This document shows positions 13,206-23,213 of a stretch of DNA of 64,000 bases, piece by piece. The DNA lies in contig OZ287695.1 of NCBI GenBank assembly GCA_965649825.1, positions 1,116,001 to 1,180,000 of the forward strand. The letters are read 5' to 3'. The stretch is from Penicillus capitatus (lineage: Eukaryota; Chlorophyta). Made by a program: the position numbers and the translations under genes. The first letter of the stretch is position 1. Each line of letters opens with the position of its first letter. The notes below the pieces were generated by a model. It saw only the letters and a program-made list of their open reading frames with translations. It did not search any database and was not told where the DNA came from.

Positions 13206-13392
13206 AGCCGCCAGGGGTCACCTGCATTTTCTCTACGTCTGTCATCGAAAACGATAGTGATACGGGAGTCGCCTTTCGAAGACCTGGGCGGTGTGCATGT
13301 CCCTGTACACGATTTAGGGTTTTTCCGAAGTGGTTGAGGGTGTCGGGGACGTAGAATGTCGCTTGTTAACGAGATTAGCTTTTTTGTCCAAG

Positions 13393-14920
13393 ATGGTAGT
13401 GCGCATCGACAGTGACGTTGTGCGAATACAGAGTCACTATTCGCCTAAACAGCACGTTGTTCACAAACGAGCAGCTCAGCGACTTTCAAAAATGCGAATG
13501 TCGGCAAGAGTACTCAACGGCTTCGTCGACGGGAGCCAAGAAGCCGTTCGGTCTCTTCTCAAAACTGCCGGTGAAATTCCGAATCGCGAAGGACTCTTAG
13601 ATACCCCTCGAGTAAGACACCTGTTAGAGATTTTCGCCAATGTACCACTATGCAGCGCGTAACTGAAGCGTGGAAGGAGTTTCTGAGCCATACGGGCCAG
13701 GACGTGGAAGAGTACCCTTTGTCTCAATCGCGACGGCTGCATTGACATGTCTTGTCATCTTAGTTTGGTCAAGAAAGCTGTGTTTGAACTAGAGGAAGGC
13801 AATGGAGAGCATCCTGGCATCGTCGCGCTGCAAGACATCGCATTCGCATGCATTTCCAGCGAGACGCTGTTGCCCTTTTACGGGAAGTGCCACGTGGCTT
13901 ACAAAATCGAAGACAACAAGATCCTTGGCTTGAGCAAAGTGGCGAGGTTTGTCGACGCCGTGTCGAGAAGGATGCAGACACAGGAGGAGTTCACAGAGAG
14001 CATTGCCGGGGTCATGCAGAAAGTAACAAAATCGCCTAGTGTCGCTGTCTTCGCCACAGCTGTCCATATATACTACGACCGTCCACTAAGGGCCGTCCAT
14101 AGCTCGTTTCTCTCTGGTACCTTTGAAAACGCATCCGTCGACGCACAGGTGCGCGTCAGCGATCAAAGCTTTCTATTGAGAGACCGGATGCAGGAATTGT
14201 CGTTTGTGCTTCCTGTTGAAGCAAACACGACGTCAGAGGCATCGGCTGAGAAGGTGGTCTCCAGGATCTTGCCTAATGCCGCAATCGCCGACGAGATTCA
14301 TGATCACGTGCAGTCTTTGTTTCGTGGACTCTCCATCACACCTGATCCAGTAAGGCCCTTCATTTGATGCGTGGCGGTGACGGTTGAGAAATGTGTAGGA
14401 GGCCATCGACCGTTACACCTATCAATTCTATTGTTCCACAGCAGGCCTCAGAAATCGTCCTTCGTTTGAATACAATGTCGTGGAGATGCTGCCGCGTGAC
14501 AATGAGAAAACGAGTGAGCAAGGAGATCATGTGGTGGGCTGTGTGGCAGATTTCGTGTCCTTGTGTGAACATCATCTTCTCCCTTTTCATGGAAAGGTCT
14601 TCGTCGGTTGCTCGGGCGATTGTCCCACTCTTTCGAGTGCAGATGTCTCACGAGTCGTCGGACCGTTTCTTCATAAGATGTCACATCAGCCTCAGGTGCA
14701 AGAACGACTGACGAATCAGCTGGCAGACCATGTGAAAAAGCAGCTCGCTGTTTCCTCTGTCTTGATTCTCTGCGAGGCAATGCACCTATGTATGATTGGG
14801 AGAGGTCCCCGAACACACCAGACAGCGACAAGAACGATGTGCAAGCGAGGAGATATCTCTCTGGACCTCTTGCACAAAGGAAATGTCGCACTAAGGAGAC
14901 ACCAAGACAACATGGTTTAG
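13393..14920 (+). CDS. GTP cyclohydrolase I, tandem two-domain plant type
   Basis: Four exons (13393-13611, 13656-13720, 13764-14349, 14399-14920; introns 44, 43 and 49 bp) give 463 residues, close to the plant two-domain enzyme. Domain 1 starts AVRSLLKTAGEIPNREGLLD and has LLPFYGKCHVAY and LGLSKVARFVDAVSRRMQ, but the zinc-site CEHH of the family is replaced by CISSET. Domain 2 keeps SLCEHHLLPFHGKVFVG and has CEAMHLCMIGRG. In plants each domain is degenerate and the pair together makes dihydroneopterin triphosphate, the first step to folate. The tandem form is a strong green-lineage marker. ATG 13393 is the first in frame and fits the expected length. Confidence 0.9.
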
Positions 14921-15576
14921 CACAATTTTTATAATACATCATTTCTCTTAAGTCTGTCCTATGCGAACGGCTACCCATTTATCTTTGTCAACACAATTCA
15001 ATGGCACAAATATGTGCTGTGCTTGTTTCTGAGCTTTATTGATTTTTTTGCTGCATCGTTAGTCATGGGACACAAACGAAACACAGTCCCTGGTGAACAT
15101 CTAGCTTGTCTTTGCGAATCCGTCAGTTTATCTTTATGTTCGCCAATTGAAGGACTGGTAATAACATAAGACGTTTTTTGTTCAGAAAACACGGTCTCAA
15201 TTTTTGCAGCGATTCTTTGCATGCAGCTTATACAAACAGTGTCGAATCTTTTTCAGCTGCTCAGTCGAGGTATTACAAATTGTTATCTGTTTTTCGTCGT
15301 GGGCATTATTCGTGCATGGCACAGAGGCATACAGCAAACGGCATCCATGGAAGAAAGGGGTATGGTCATGTGCGGTTCCGATGTAAAATCGCCAATTGTA
15401 TATATCCATGGAAGAAAGACATGCCATTTGAGCTGCCACATTTTTGTTAGACGATCGAGTATGGGCCATTTAAAAGAACGCTCTTACTTTATACTACCAC
15501 GACCACAAACATCAACCATTAGATCCGACGGTTGGTCTGTGCACACATTGCTGGAAACGGTCCCCGACAACATTTC
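14921..15576. other. Intergenic with a short duplicated motif
   Basis: About 650 bp without a credible gene. The motif TCCATGGAAGAAAG occurs twice, near 15343 and 15406, one copy followed by GGG and the other by ACA. No RNA gene was recognised. Confidence 0.45.
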
Positions 15577-16588
15577 ATGATGCGTTTAGCTTTAACAAGA
15601 GCGCCTCTAACCCGCGGTTCATCCATACTTCCAGTTTGCACTCGACCTGTGAACGATCACCGGAGACGATCTTCCCGAACATTTCACGGCCGTCGTCATC
15701 TGCAAACGCACCAAATCCGAAAGGAAGGCATGAGTGTCCAGCGTTGCGTCCAGACGTCAGACTCACAACAGACAACGAGCATCGGTGCGCAAGATCACCC
15801 CAACGGATAGCTGCAAGCGAAACGCACGCGGTATCTTCAGGGCGCGTGGGACAGGCGAAGAGAGTGACGAAGGAAACCGACGTCGATGTCCGCATCGCAT
15901 TGGATGGCACAGGTGTCTGCACAGCAAAAACGCCCATTCCCTTCTTGAATCACATGCTCGACGTTCGCATCTTCTCCTCCTTGAGATCACCCCACGCACG
16001 ATGTTGTTTGTGTCTGCAGCAATTGGCGTCGCATGGACTGTTCGATGTGACAGTCGTCGCGGATGGCGATGTGTGGATCGATGATCACCATACGAATGAA
16101 GATATCGCTTTGGCGCTGGGCACGGCGCTTTCGGAAGCCCTTGGCGACAGAAAAGGCATCTATCGATTCGGACATTTCTCCGCGCCGCTGGATGAAGCGC
16201 TCGTCCAAGTGACCCTCGTACGCTTCGCTCATGTACAACACCCGCAGTGACGATGCCATCGAACAGGATCTCTCGGGTAGACCGCATCTCAGTTTCGATC
16301 TGGAGATTCCGACGCAGCGCATCGGGACTTACGATACACAACTCGTCGAGCATTTCTTCCAGTCCTTGGCCAATACGTCAGGCATGACACTGCATGTGCG
16401 CCAGGTGCTCTTGCCTTTCTTCTCTCCTGACCGTGACGGGTGCTGCTCAGCTGGCAGGACAGAATTCGCATCATATCGTCGAGGCCTGTTTCAAAGCCTT
16501 CGCTCGAGCGCTCAGAACAGCGACAGAAATCGATCCGCGTCGCGCCGGGACGATCGCAAGTTCGAAAGGTGTACTCACACAACAGTGA
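15577..16588 (+). CDS. Imidazoleglycerol-phosphate dehydratase (histidine biosynthesis)
   Basis: The core is unmistakable: [18 protein letters not shown], then [77 protein letters not shown], and [20 protein letters not shown]. The HHTNED and [12 protein letters not shown] motifs hold the Mn-binding histidines. Exons end at 15962, 16217 and 16404, with introns 15963-16019, 16218-16266 and 16405-16450, and the stop is at 16586-16588. The enzyme dehydrates imidazoleglycerol phosphate to imidazole acetol phosphate. Nearest homologues by eye are plant plastid HISN5. The 5' end is unresolved: the frame upstream of 15760 has no ATG, so a transit-peptide exon, perhaps starting at ATG 15577, must be spliced on. 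Confidence 0.9.
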
Positions 16589-16638
16589 TGAAGGATGTGC
16601 GTTCGTTCGTTCATCCGTTTGCTATCGCCCCATCTCTT

Positions 16639-17232
16639 TCACGTCCTTGGCTGCGCTGTGCTTCCCGCCGCCGCCGTTGCTGCAGCTATGCTGGTCGTCG
16701 CTGCTCCAGCGATCGCCTGTTGCGCATACTCTCTCACCATATTCCGTGCTTCTTTGGAACATCGAAAATAACCGTAGAGATTTGAGCATCCCATCACCAG
16801 AGCGATGGCACAGATAAGGAGATACTCCCAATCACTTGGTCGCAGGAGCGTCAAGAAGGTATACAGTATCCAGAGGGCAACATTCCCTACGAGTCCCGAC
16901 CAAAACACCGCCTTGTCTGTTCCGTTCAGCGTTCTCTGACCTTCCTCCAACGCTTCGAAGCGCCAACCCGAGCCTTCATCCGAAACGTCGTTCCACCAAC
17001 GCAGTCCGACCAACAGACGTCCCGTGACATTCTTAACGACCCAGAAATCTGCACTGGTCATGACCAGCAGGACAATAAAGTTCGTCACGAAGCTGTGCAC
17101 CCCGAGGATCGGCTTGCAGGCGAAGAAGTAGATAACGGCGGTGAGTTTGAAGAGCATATGGAAGATACGTGCGACTGGATGGGCAACGCCACTGTTGCGG
17201 CCGTTTGTCTGCAGCTGAGAGGCGGCATCCAT
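16639..17232 (-). CDS. TVP23 / ECHIDNA-like Golgi membrane protein
   Basis: A single uninterrupted ORF of 197 residues with ATG at 17232. After a short hydrophilic start come hydrophobic segments: [51 protein letters not shown] and [19 protein letters not shown]. The family hallmark [20 protein letters not shown] lies between helices 2 and 3, followed by WRFEAL. TVP23/FAM18/ECHIDNA proteins act at the trans-Golgi with YIP proteins in secretory sorting. The C-terminus is Ala/Thr-rich. It converges on the IGPD gene with only 50 bp between stop codons, and diverges from the J-domain gene. Confidence 0.92.
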   Translation of the reverse strand: MDAASQLQTNGRNSGVAHPVARIFHMLFKLTAVIYFFACKPILGVHSFVTNFIVLLVMTSADFWVVKNVTGRLLVGLRWWNDVSDEGSGWRFEALEEGQRTLNGTDKAVFWSGLVGNVALWILYTFLTLLRPSDWEYLLICAIALVMGCSNLYGYFRCSKEARNMVREYAQQAIAGAATTSIAAATAAAGSTAQPRT

Positions 17233-17477
17233 AAGGAAATGCGTACGACACTCGAATCCCTAGCGATCGTTGCACGACGGACAGTGCTCGTAGCGTCATC
17301 GCCTTCGATGCAGCGGTTCGGTTTTGGCCTGTTGCTTCGAGAGTCTCCTCGAGATCCAAAACTGTCCGCTGTCTTCTGCGCTTTTATTCGGGGTAAAAAG
17401 TGGAAACCTTTCACAGAAGACATCGAAGATCACGAGGTCGAGTGAACCGCTGAATGGGAGGCTGTCCATTGTATGAG

Positions 17478-18464
17478 ATGCCTGTGCAGAACTACGGCTA
17501 CTATCTTAAGCGTTGGCAGCGTCGGAAGCTCCGAGATGTGACGCGGAAAGAAGTCTCCGGCGATGGAGGAAACGACCCGCTGAGACTTGATCAGGTGCAC
17601 CGTCGACACCTGTGATGTCTACGATGGATTCCGCTATCGATTGTAGCCAAGCTATCGAAGTCACGGCAATGAAGATTTCTATCACATGCATGGTCACTAT
17701 GAAGAAGATATCCATTCGGATGGCGGCGGGGGTGCGCCGAGGAGGCGAAACCAAAAAACCCGTTCCAACAATCCGAAAAAGAAGCCACGTAAGACAGGCT
17801 GTGTGGGTTGGAGGTGAGTTTTGTGTGGATGCAGGTCGAAGGTCTGGAGCGTCGTCCTTTTCGAGTAACCAGTGGACGTTTGAGTTGCGAAATGGCTATG
17901 ACGATGAATGGGATTGGGATGACTTGCGCACGATGTATGGATTGGCTGATGATGAGGAAGAAGGAGATGTCGATACCGCGTGATGCTCATTCCAATTCCG
18001 CATCACCGTTTGATGTGACGTTTCGTAGATTTGCCGCTTTCACCGCGAGGATGCGCAGACAGCGATATAATGACGATGATGCCTATCCTTCGCAACCTCC
18101 GCTATCTCCAGGTCTTTATATACATAGATCGGTGCTTGAGCGATACACTTTTTTCTGGTTTATCAGAGTGCACCGTTCACCTGCGCGTTTTGGGATTGCC
18201 TGTGGGTGTGCTAATAACGCCGAAGGATCTGAAGGACGCGTGAGACACAGATGCTAAAAAGAGAGAGCTCAAGTGGAAAGTACTGTATGTAGGTTCTACA
18301 GGTGTGCGCTGCAATGGCATCCCGATCGACACGATAAAGATCAGAAAGTGAGGCACCTCTTGAACACCACGGCCTTTGTGCACGCTTTCTTCCAGGCACA
18401 TGCAGAATCGAAATTTAAACAAGTGCAGGAGGCATACAAAGTATTACAATCACACATTCAGTAG
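17478..18464 (+). CDS. Small protein with C-terminal J domain (DnaJ-like co-chaperone)
   Basis: Seven exons, reconstructed by splicing: 17478-17594, 17647-17788, 17835-17979, 18029-18111, 18167-18239, 18293-18347 and 18396-18464. All introns are 46-55 bp and GT-AG, and the frame stays open throughout. The protein has a basic/glycine-rich N-terminal half (GGGGAPRRRNQKTR), an acidic, aromatic part (GYDDEWDWDDLRTMYGLADD), and then a J domain at the extreme C-terminus: LRVLGLPVGVLITPKDLKDA, YRCALQWHPDRHDKDQK with the HPD motif that stimulates Hsp70 ATPase, and AESKFKQVQEAYKVLQ. No organelle signal is obvious. It resembles plant type-III J proteins whose J domain is terminal; the client is unknown. 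Confidence 0.85.
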
Positions 18465-18700
18465 CTACGTTGTAACATGATTGGACTTAAATGTTTGGAA
18501 ACATCACCGCTTAAACCTCGTCGTTTTTGCTCATTGCTCACTATCAGAGACAGAGATGGGAAGAAGAGCTCGGCAACACGACCTTGCAAAAGTGAAGGTG
18601 CATATGGCGTTTGTTAGAGTATCGAATAGAGATGCCACAGATCGTGCGCGAAATGGCGCAGCTAATTGATCGAGATGCCCAGGGCGGTTGTTGACCGATC

Positions 18701-18925
18701 GACCGATCGATTGTCATCGCTCGATTTCTGGGACGCGTGCATCGACCGATCGATTGTCATCGCTCGATTTCGGGGACGCGTGCATCGACCGATCGATTGT
18801 CATCGCTCGATTTCTGGGACGCGTGCATCGACCGATCGATTGTCATCGCTCGATTTCTGGGACGCGTGCATCGACCGATCGATTGTCATCGCTCGATTTC
18901 GGGGACGCGTGCATCGACCGATCGC
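18701..18925. repeat. 43-bp tandem repeat, five full copies
   Basis: Units begin at 18701, 18744, 18787, 18830 and 18873, each starting GACCGATCGATTG, with a 10-bp partial copy at 18916-18925 and a partial GACCGATC just before the first. Units 1, 3 and 4 have TTTCTGGG and units 2 and 5 have TTTCGGGG, so the variants alternate in blocks. The unit contains the palindromes CGATCG and ACGCGT. Because 43 is not a multiple of 3, the repeat opens ORFs in several frames; I regard these as non-coding. Confidence 0.95.
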
Positions 18926-19978
18926 ACTATTTTTCGAACGCGTATCGTACGAATAACGTGATCGGCGGATTTTGTATGGATTACAAGTATTGGAAACAAG
19001 TATGCTAACTCCGCGAGTAAATACTTAACAATTTCCGATTCTGCCATTTATACGAAAAAACGGGCGTGATCTACTATAAGTTCGCACCAGACGTGTGAAC
19101 AACATGAAGCCCGAACGCACGGATGTGTGCGTTGGGCATGCATTTCATGCGACGTCATACGGCATGGTGCCACTACTGACGTTCCCGTCTAGTAAAGACT
19201 GGATCCATGCAAAGCCGCACACGCTCGACTGTCCCACTCACTCTTCCAATCGTTTGTCAAGCCCTGCAGCGTTTTTTCTGAGATGCAAAGAAATATTAAA
19301 CACGTCAGAAAACGAGCCCGTCGTCCAGAAATTCGTCAGCACTGCACGCAGATTTTCAACAACGGCCAAAGCAAATGGTCCACCCAGATTTGGTATTTAA
19401 TAGCGGTCGACGTCGAGGGAACGACCATTTCTGCATGATGGTCAAACAGTTGCATCGAGTCGGGTGAGTAGGTTGCCGGGTATTCATGAAAAAATGGATT
19501 TGTGGAGAATGATATCGGTATCCAATCGCCAACAACAGAATGGCCATAGCACAACCCATTTTGAAAATGATAATGGATAAGAATGTTAATGCAAATGCAA
19601 AAAACTTTCCATTCCAATACTGTCATCATCGCCACTGCCGTACCCAAAGAAGGAAAACCCAACCGTCCAAAAAACCAAACGATATGTACGTCACCTTTCA
19701 AAACACCCCACGTGTTTTTAAGATCATCCAGAACTAATATAGAATCAAGAATCGAGTCATTTCCGCAGACCTACCTATTTAGTGTCAGTCAGAGACTGTC
19801 TTTAGCCCCACTTTTACCCCCTTTAATCGAGAATCAAAAGTAAAAAAGTGTGACCGAAGTCTCATTTTGTCGAACTCGTGTCCCTGTGGCGGACAAAGGA
19901 AATCAATCGACCGACAGCGTTTCATGAATCGATGGATGTCGATAGCGATGAAGGAAGCTGGGCAGAAGCCATGCGTTG
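18926..19978. other. Sparse interval after the tandem repeat
   Basis: About 1 kb with one possible gene, the hydrophobic minus-strand ORF at 19336-19701 described separately. Nothing else is convincing. The 18465-18700 stretch before the repeat also has no recognisable gene. Confidence 0.45.
19336..19755 (-). CDS. Possible hydrophobic hypothetical protein (exon or fragment)
   Basis: The minus-strand frame is open from about 19755 and includes GDVHIVWFFGRLGFPSLGTA, AMMTVLEWKVFCICINILI and VVGDWIPISFSTNPFF. The hydrophobic stretches could be two membrane helices. There is no ATG at the 5' end of the open frame, so an upstream exon would be needed. I do not recognise the family. It could equally be chance coding in a gene-poor stretch. 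Confidence 0.25.
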   Translation of the reverse strand, partial: SILDSILVLDDLKNTWGVLKGDVHIVWFFGRLGFPSLGTAVAMMTVLEWKVFCICINILIHYHFQNGLCYGHSVVGDWIPISFSTNPFFHEYPATYSPDSMQLFDHHAEMVVPSTSTAIKYQIWVDHLLWPLLKICVQC

Positions 19979-20710
19979 TCACGCGTCCATTTCCGCCTCG
20001 ACAGGCTCAGTACCGTCGAACCACCAATCCCAGTCGCAACGCGTATGAACGGCTTCCGTTTCGCTTTCGTCCACATAATCATCAACCTCTCGTTTCGTCA
20101 TCGAATTTTCCCAAAAGTCCCGACGTCGATCGTCTACGTCGCCATTCGATGACGTATCCGCCGCGAGCGTCTCTCTCGCCCGTTGACACAACGAACATCG
20201 CGCAATGGTATTTTTGACGTCGTTCTCCATTTTCTCCCAGAAATACCACCGTCTCAGTTCTTTCAGTACGGCCTTCTCTCCTCGGTGGCCGCAAAGATGA
20301 TGCGTGTGCGCAACCAACATGAGACGGTCGTTGAGGGGAGGAACTTCTCGTCGTCCCCTGTTTGATACCCGGAATAGTCGACCACACTGCAACACATGAC
20401 GACTGGCTCTTTTGCGCACTCGGCTTTTTTCGGATTCCGACGCGTAAGGGCCATAACACTTCGTTGAAAGGTAGCGCAAAACGGGCAGGTCAACCCAGAC
20501 GTCTTTGGAAGCTTTGTTAGGCATGCTGCGAGAGAAACAGGCAAAAGAGTTTAGCGCACAAAGACAAACAGTTCGCCGAATCGCCGAAATGACAACGGCT
20601 CTGAACGGGACGCGCCCCACCCCGCTATGGCCACCGTTGAATCTCGCGTAATACGCCCGTAATACTATTCGAAGCGACAAGGGTCGATGCATGCGATGCA
20701 GCACCGACAT
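19979..20710 (-). CDS. Integrase-type zinc-binding (H2C2) domain protein
   Basis: The ORF has ATGs at 20710 and 20524. The second gives 181 residues and a more protein-like start (MPNKASKDVWVDLPVLRYL). The core is HTHHLCGHRGEKAVLKELRR, then WYFWEKMENDVKNTIARCSL and CQRA, which fits the HHCC zinc finger found before the catalytic core of retroviral and Ty3/gypsy integrases (H-x3-H, W-x-M, C-x2-C). No DDE catalytic core, reverse transcriptase or terminal repeat is seen nearby; the C-terminus is instead acidic and Trp-rich. So this is either an isolated transposon fragment or a domesticated domain. The codon texture does not look decayed. Confidence 0.65.
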   Translation of the reverse strand: MSVLHRMHRPLSLRIVLRAYYARFNGGHSGVGRVPFRAVVISAIRRTVCLCALNSFACFSRSMPNKASKDVWVDLPVLRYLSTKCYGPYASESEKSRVRKRASRHVLQCGRLFRVSNRGRREVPPLNDRLMLVAHTHHLCGHRGEKAVLKELRRWYFWEKMENDVKNTIARCSLCQRARETLAADTSSNGDVDDRRRDFWENSMTKREVDDYVDESETEAVHTRCDWDWWFDGTEPVEAEMDA

Positions 20711-21029
20711 CGCCGTCCTGCCACCCGAAACGTCCTCTTCGTTGCGTTCTCGCAGAAACGAACATTCGAGACAAGATACACGCGTCCAGCTCAACCAGCT
20801 GTCAGATGATACCTAAGTGGCAACCTCTTGCGTTTTGTGAGGCCGTGTGTATGGGGAGTCGACTTCGCTGTTCGTGATCGAGAGATAAGACATCGCCGTT
20901 GATGTCCGTCACTGGTTGATGATGTTGTTTTTCAAACATGGATGGATGTGTTTAATGTGTGCCATTCTTGAGCGAGGGTACGCGTTGCTTGTTGTCTCGT
21001 TTGTTTGTTTGTTTGTTTGTTCGCGCATC

Positions 21030-23213
21030 ATGAGCGACGAAAAAGACGTGGAGCGAATGACAGTGAAAGAACTGAGACTAGCACTAAAATCGCGGAAGAT
21101 GTCGGTGAGAGGTTCAAAAGACGAACTGGTGGAGCGTCTGAAAATGGCGCTCGAGGGGGAAATGGACGACAGCGACGACGCCTTGTCTGAAAGCGGCAGC
21201 GAAGGCAAAACGCCGCGGAGCACTTCACCGTCGACGAAGCTGAATGAAAAAGGGACGCCGGGGTTAGACATCGAAGAGCATGACTTTGCTCCTGTATCGG
21301 AGATTCCCGAAGTCGAAGAACCCCTCACGATTCAACAGAGAACGACGAAAACAGAAGTCGAAAAAGCAAAAGCTGTACCGAGCAGCGACAAGCCGAGGCC
21401 GCCATCTCCGACGCGAAGCTCTGCGCCCGATCCCGAATGGCGAAGTCTGCACATTCCAGACGACTGGCTGCCGATGCCGCTTATTCGCATATCCAATTTG
21501 CCATCGGATGCCGAACTCGATGTTCTGAGGTCGATGATGGAGAAGTCGGCTGGATTGAAAGTGGCCCATCTGACGTTCGATACCAATAAACCAGGTGGCC
21601 ACTCCAATGCAGCTCTGATGCGACTGCGTGCACCGAAGGAAGAGCTTTTCGCCGAAGGGCAGACAGGAGACGGTGGTCGAGTGGAAGACTGCGATGTCAA
21701 ATCGATAGCTGAGACGACAGCCAAGAATCTGCGAGGCATGGATCTGATGCTGGGGCAGAGAAAATTGGATTTTGAGGCACCGCTGTGTCGAACCACTCTT
21801 TTCGTGCATAACCTGCAAGAATTTTATGGAAACAAAGATGATCGATTCCAAGCAGAAATGGTCAAAGTAGGAGAAGTGGTACGATGCTTCATTGTGCGCA
21901 ATAAGGTTGGAGAAAGCAAAGATTATGGATTTGTTGAGTATTTGCTCCCCTCCGATGCAATGAACGCCAAAGATAGATTGGACAAGAAATCTGCGGACGC
22001 CTTGTCCGAATTCAAGAAACAGAGAAACAGTTCCACCGGCGGCGCAGCGATGGTACCACTCAAACGTCTGCGTTGTGAATGGGCCTTCAATCCTAACATC
22101 TCATCTCTCTACTCCAAAATCTGTTACATCTCAAATCTGCCACCAAATTTCGAAGACCGCGAGGTGCTGCGGAATGTCTTTGCCCCATACGGAACCGTGT
22201 TGTCTTGCAACATCCGTACCCGACCTGGCATGGGTCCTGGTTGTGGATTTGTGGAGTTTGAGAGGGGAGAAGATGCAGAGAAGGCACTCAAAGCGCTAGA
22301 TGGCAGTCGGGACACTCCGCTCGGTTTTATTCTTGTATCCTTTGTCAATCCTGGCAAATTCCCAGGCGAAGTCCAAGCAACAAGCACAGCGGGAACCTAC
22401 AACCGCAGTGTCTATTCCAAGAGACCACGAGATATGATGGCAGGCAATGGAGGTCATCCAGGAAGATATGGACAGCATCATGGCCATCTGTTCTTCCCCC
22501 CAAGTCGACCGCCCTTCGAGAGTGAGTATCCAACAAGGACGGAACCTGTTTTGAGTGAGAGAGGTGTGATGTGTTCAGTGCCTCATCGAGCAAGATTTCA
22601 ACGCCCTCCTCGCGGAAGGGGATTTCGTGCAGGATACCCACCTTATGGCAACTATAATCAAGGCGTGTACGGTCATTATTACAACTCTTATAGCCAGTCT
22701 CTTATGCCGCATGGGTACTTGGGCAATGGAGGCTTCAATCAGTTCCCTCCTCAGACACCAGGCGCTTATCCACCGACAGCATACAGCGGACCTGGAGGAT
22801 ACAGTGGCTACCGAAGTGCACCGTCTGTTCCGGGTGTGAAAGGAGCGTATGGAGAGCCAGGCTATCCTCCACATGAGACCTACGAAGGAGGCATGCCCTA
22901 CAGCGGAACGGCCAATTATACAGCAGGCGGAACGCATCCTCCGTCCACCGGAGGTAGCTACGGTCAAGGATTGAACCAGTCTGGTTATCCATCCAGTTAC
23001 GGAACAGGTTATCAGTCTGGATATGGTCAAGGAGCAGCTGCTGCCTATGGCCAACAAGCAGGTGGGAACTTTGGACAGCAAGGAAACTATGGTCAAGTGG
23101 GCTACGGCGGCAGCAATGTTCCTGGAGGACAGATGCCTGGAGCCAAGCGTGAACACGAATACGATACCCCGACATACGGAGCCAGTCATTACGGAAAGAA
23201 ACCGAGATTCTGA
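21030..23213 (+). CDS. SAP- and RRM-domain RNA-binding protein with Gly/Tyr/Gln-rich tail
   Basis: An intronless 727-residue ORF. ATG 21030 is chosen because an SAP domain starts just after it (MTVKELRLALKSRKMSVRGS, DELVERLKMAL, residues about 8-45). A charged Pro/Ser linker follows. Three RRM-like folds come next: PLIRISNLPSDAELDVLRSM (about 150-220), TTLFVHNLQEFYGNKDDRFQ with DYGFVEYLLP (about 255-340), and ICYISNLPPNFEDREVLRNV with GCGFVEFERGEDAEKALKAL (about 365-445). The last 250 residues are low complexity, rich in Gly, Tyr, Pro and Gln (SGYGQGAAAAYGQQAGG), a prion-like tail typical of hnRNP-type proteins. Likely nuclear RNA and chromatin binding. The mRNA leader carries a TTTG run at about 20998-21021. 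Confidence 0.85.
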   Translation: MSDEKDVERMTVKELRLALKSRKMSVRGSKDELVERLKMALEGEMDDSDDALSESGSEGKTPRSTSPSTKLNEKGTPGLDIEEHDFAPVSEIPEVEEPLTIQQRTTKTEVEKAKAVPSSDKPRPPSPTRSSAPDPEWRSLHIPDDWLPMPLIRISNLPSDAELDVLRSMMEKSAGLKVAHLTFDTNKPGGHSNAALMRLRAPKEELFAEGQTGDGGRVEDCDVKSIAETTAKNLRGMDLMLGQRKLDFEAPLCRTTLFVHNLQEFYGNKDDRFQAEMVKVGEVVRCFIVRNKVGESKDYGFVEYLLPSDAMNAKDRLDKKSADALSEFKKQRNSSTGGAAMVPLKRLRCEWAFNPNISSLYSKICYISNLPPNFEDREVLRNVFAPYGTVLSCNIRTRPGMGPGCGFVEFERGEDAEKALKALDGSRDTPLGFILVSFVNPGKFPGEVQATSTAGTYNRSVYSKRPRDMMAGNGGHPGRYGQHHGHLFFPPSRPPFESEYPTRTEPVLSERGVMCSVPHRARFQRPPRGRGFRAGYPPYGNYNQGVYGHYYNSYSQSLMPHGYLGNGGFNQFPPQTPGAYPPTAYSGPGGYSGYRSAPSVPGVKGAYGEPGYPPHETYEGGMPYSGTANYTAGGTHPPSTGGSYGQGLNQSGYPSSYGTGYQSGYGQGAAAAYGQQAGGNFGQQGNYGQVGYGGSNVPGGQMPGAKREHEYDTPTYGASHYGKKPRF

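Noticed and set aside
18666-19008. ORFs across the 43-bp repeat predicting a repetitive protein
   Set aside because: The unit is not a multiple of 3, so all frames stay open in turn and encode the same peptide shifted; this is a by-product of the repeat.
19979-20710. Complete retrotransposon
   Set aside because: No reverse transcriptase, RNase H, integrase core or long terminal repeats were seen on either side.
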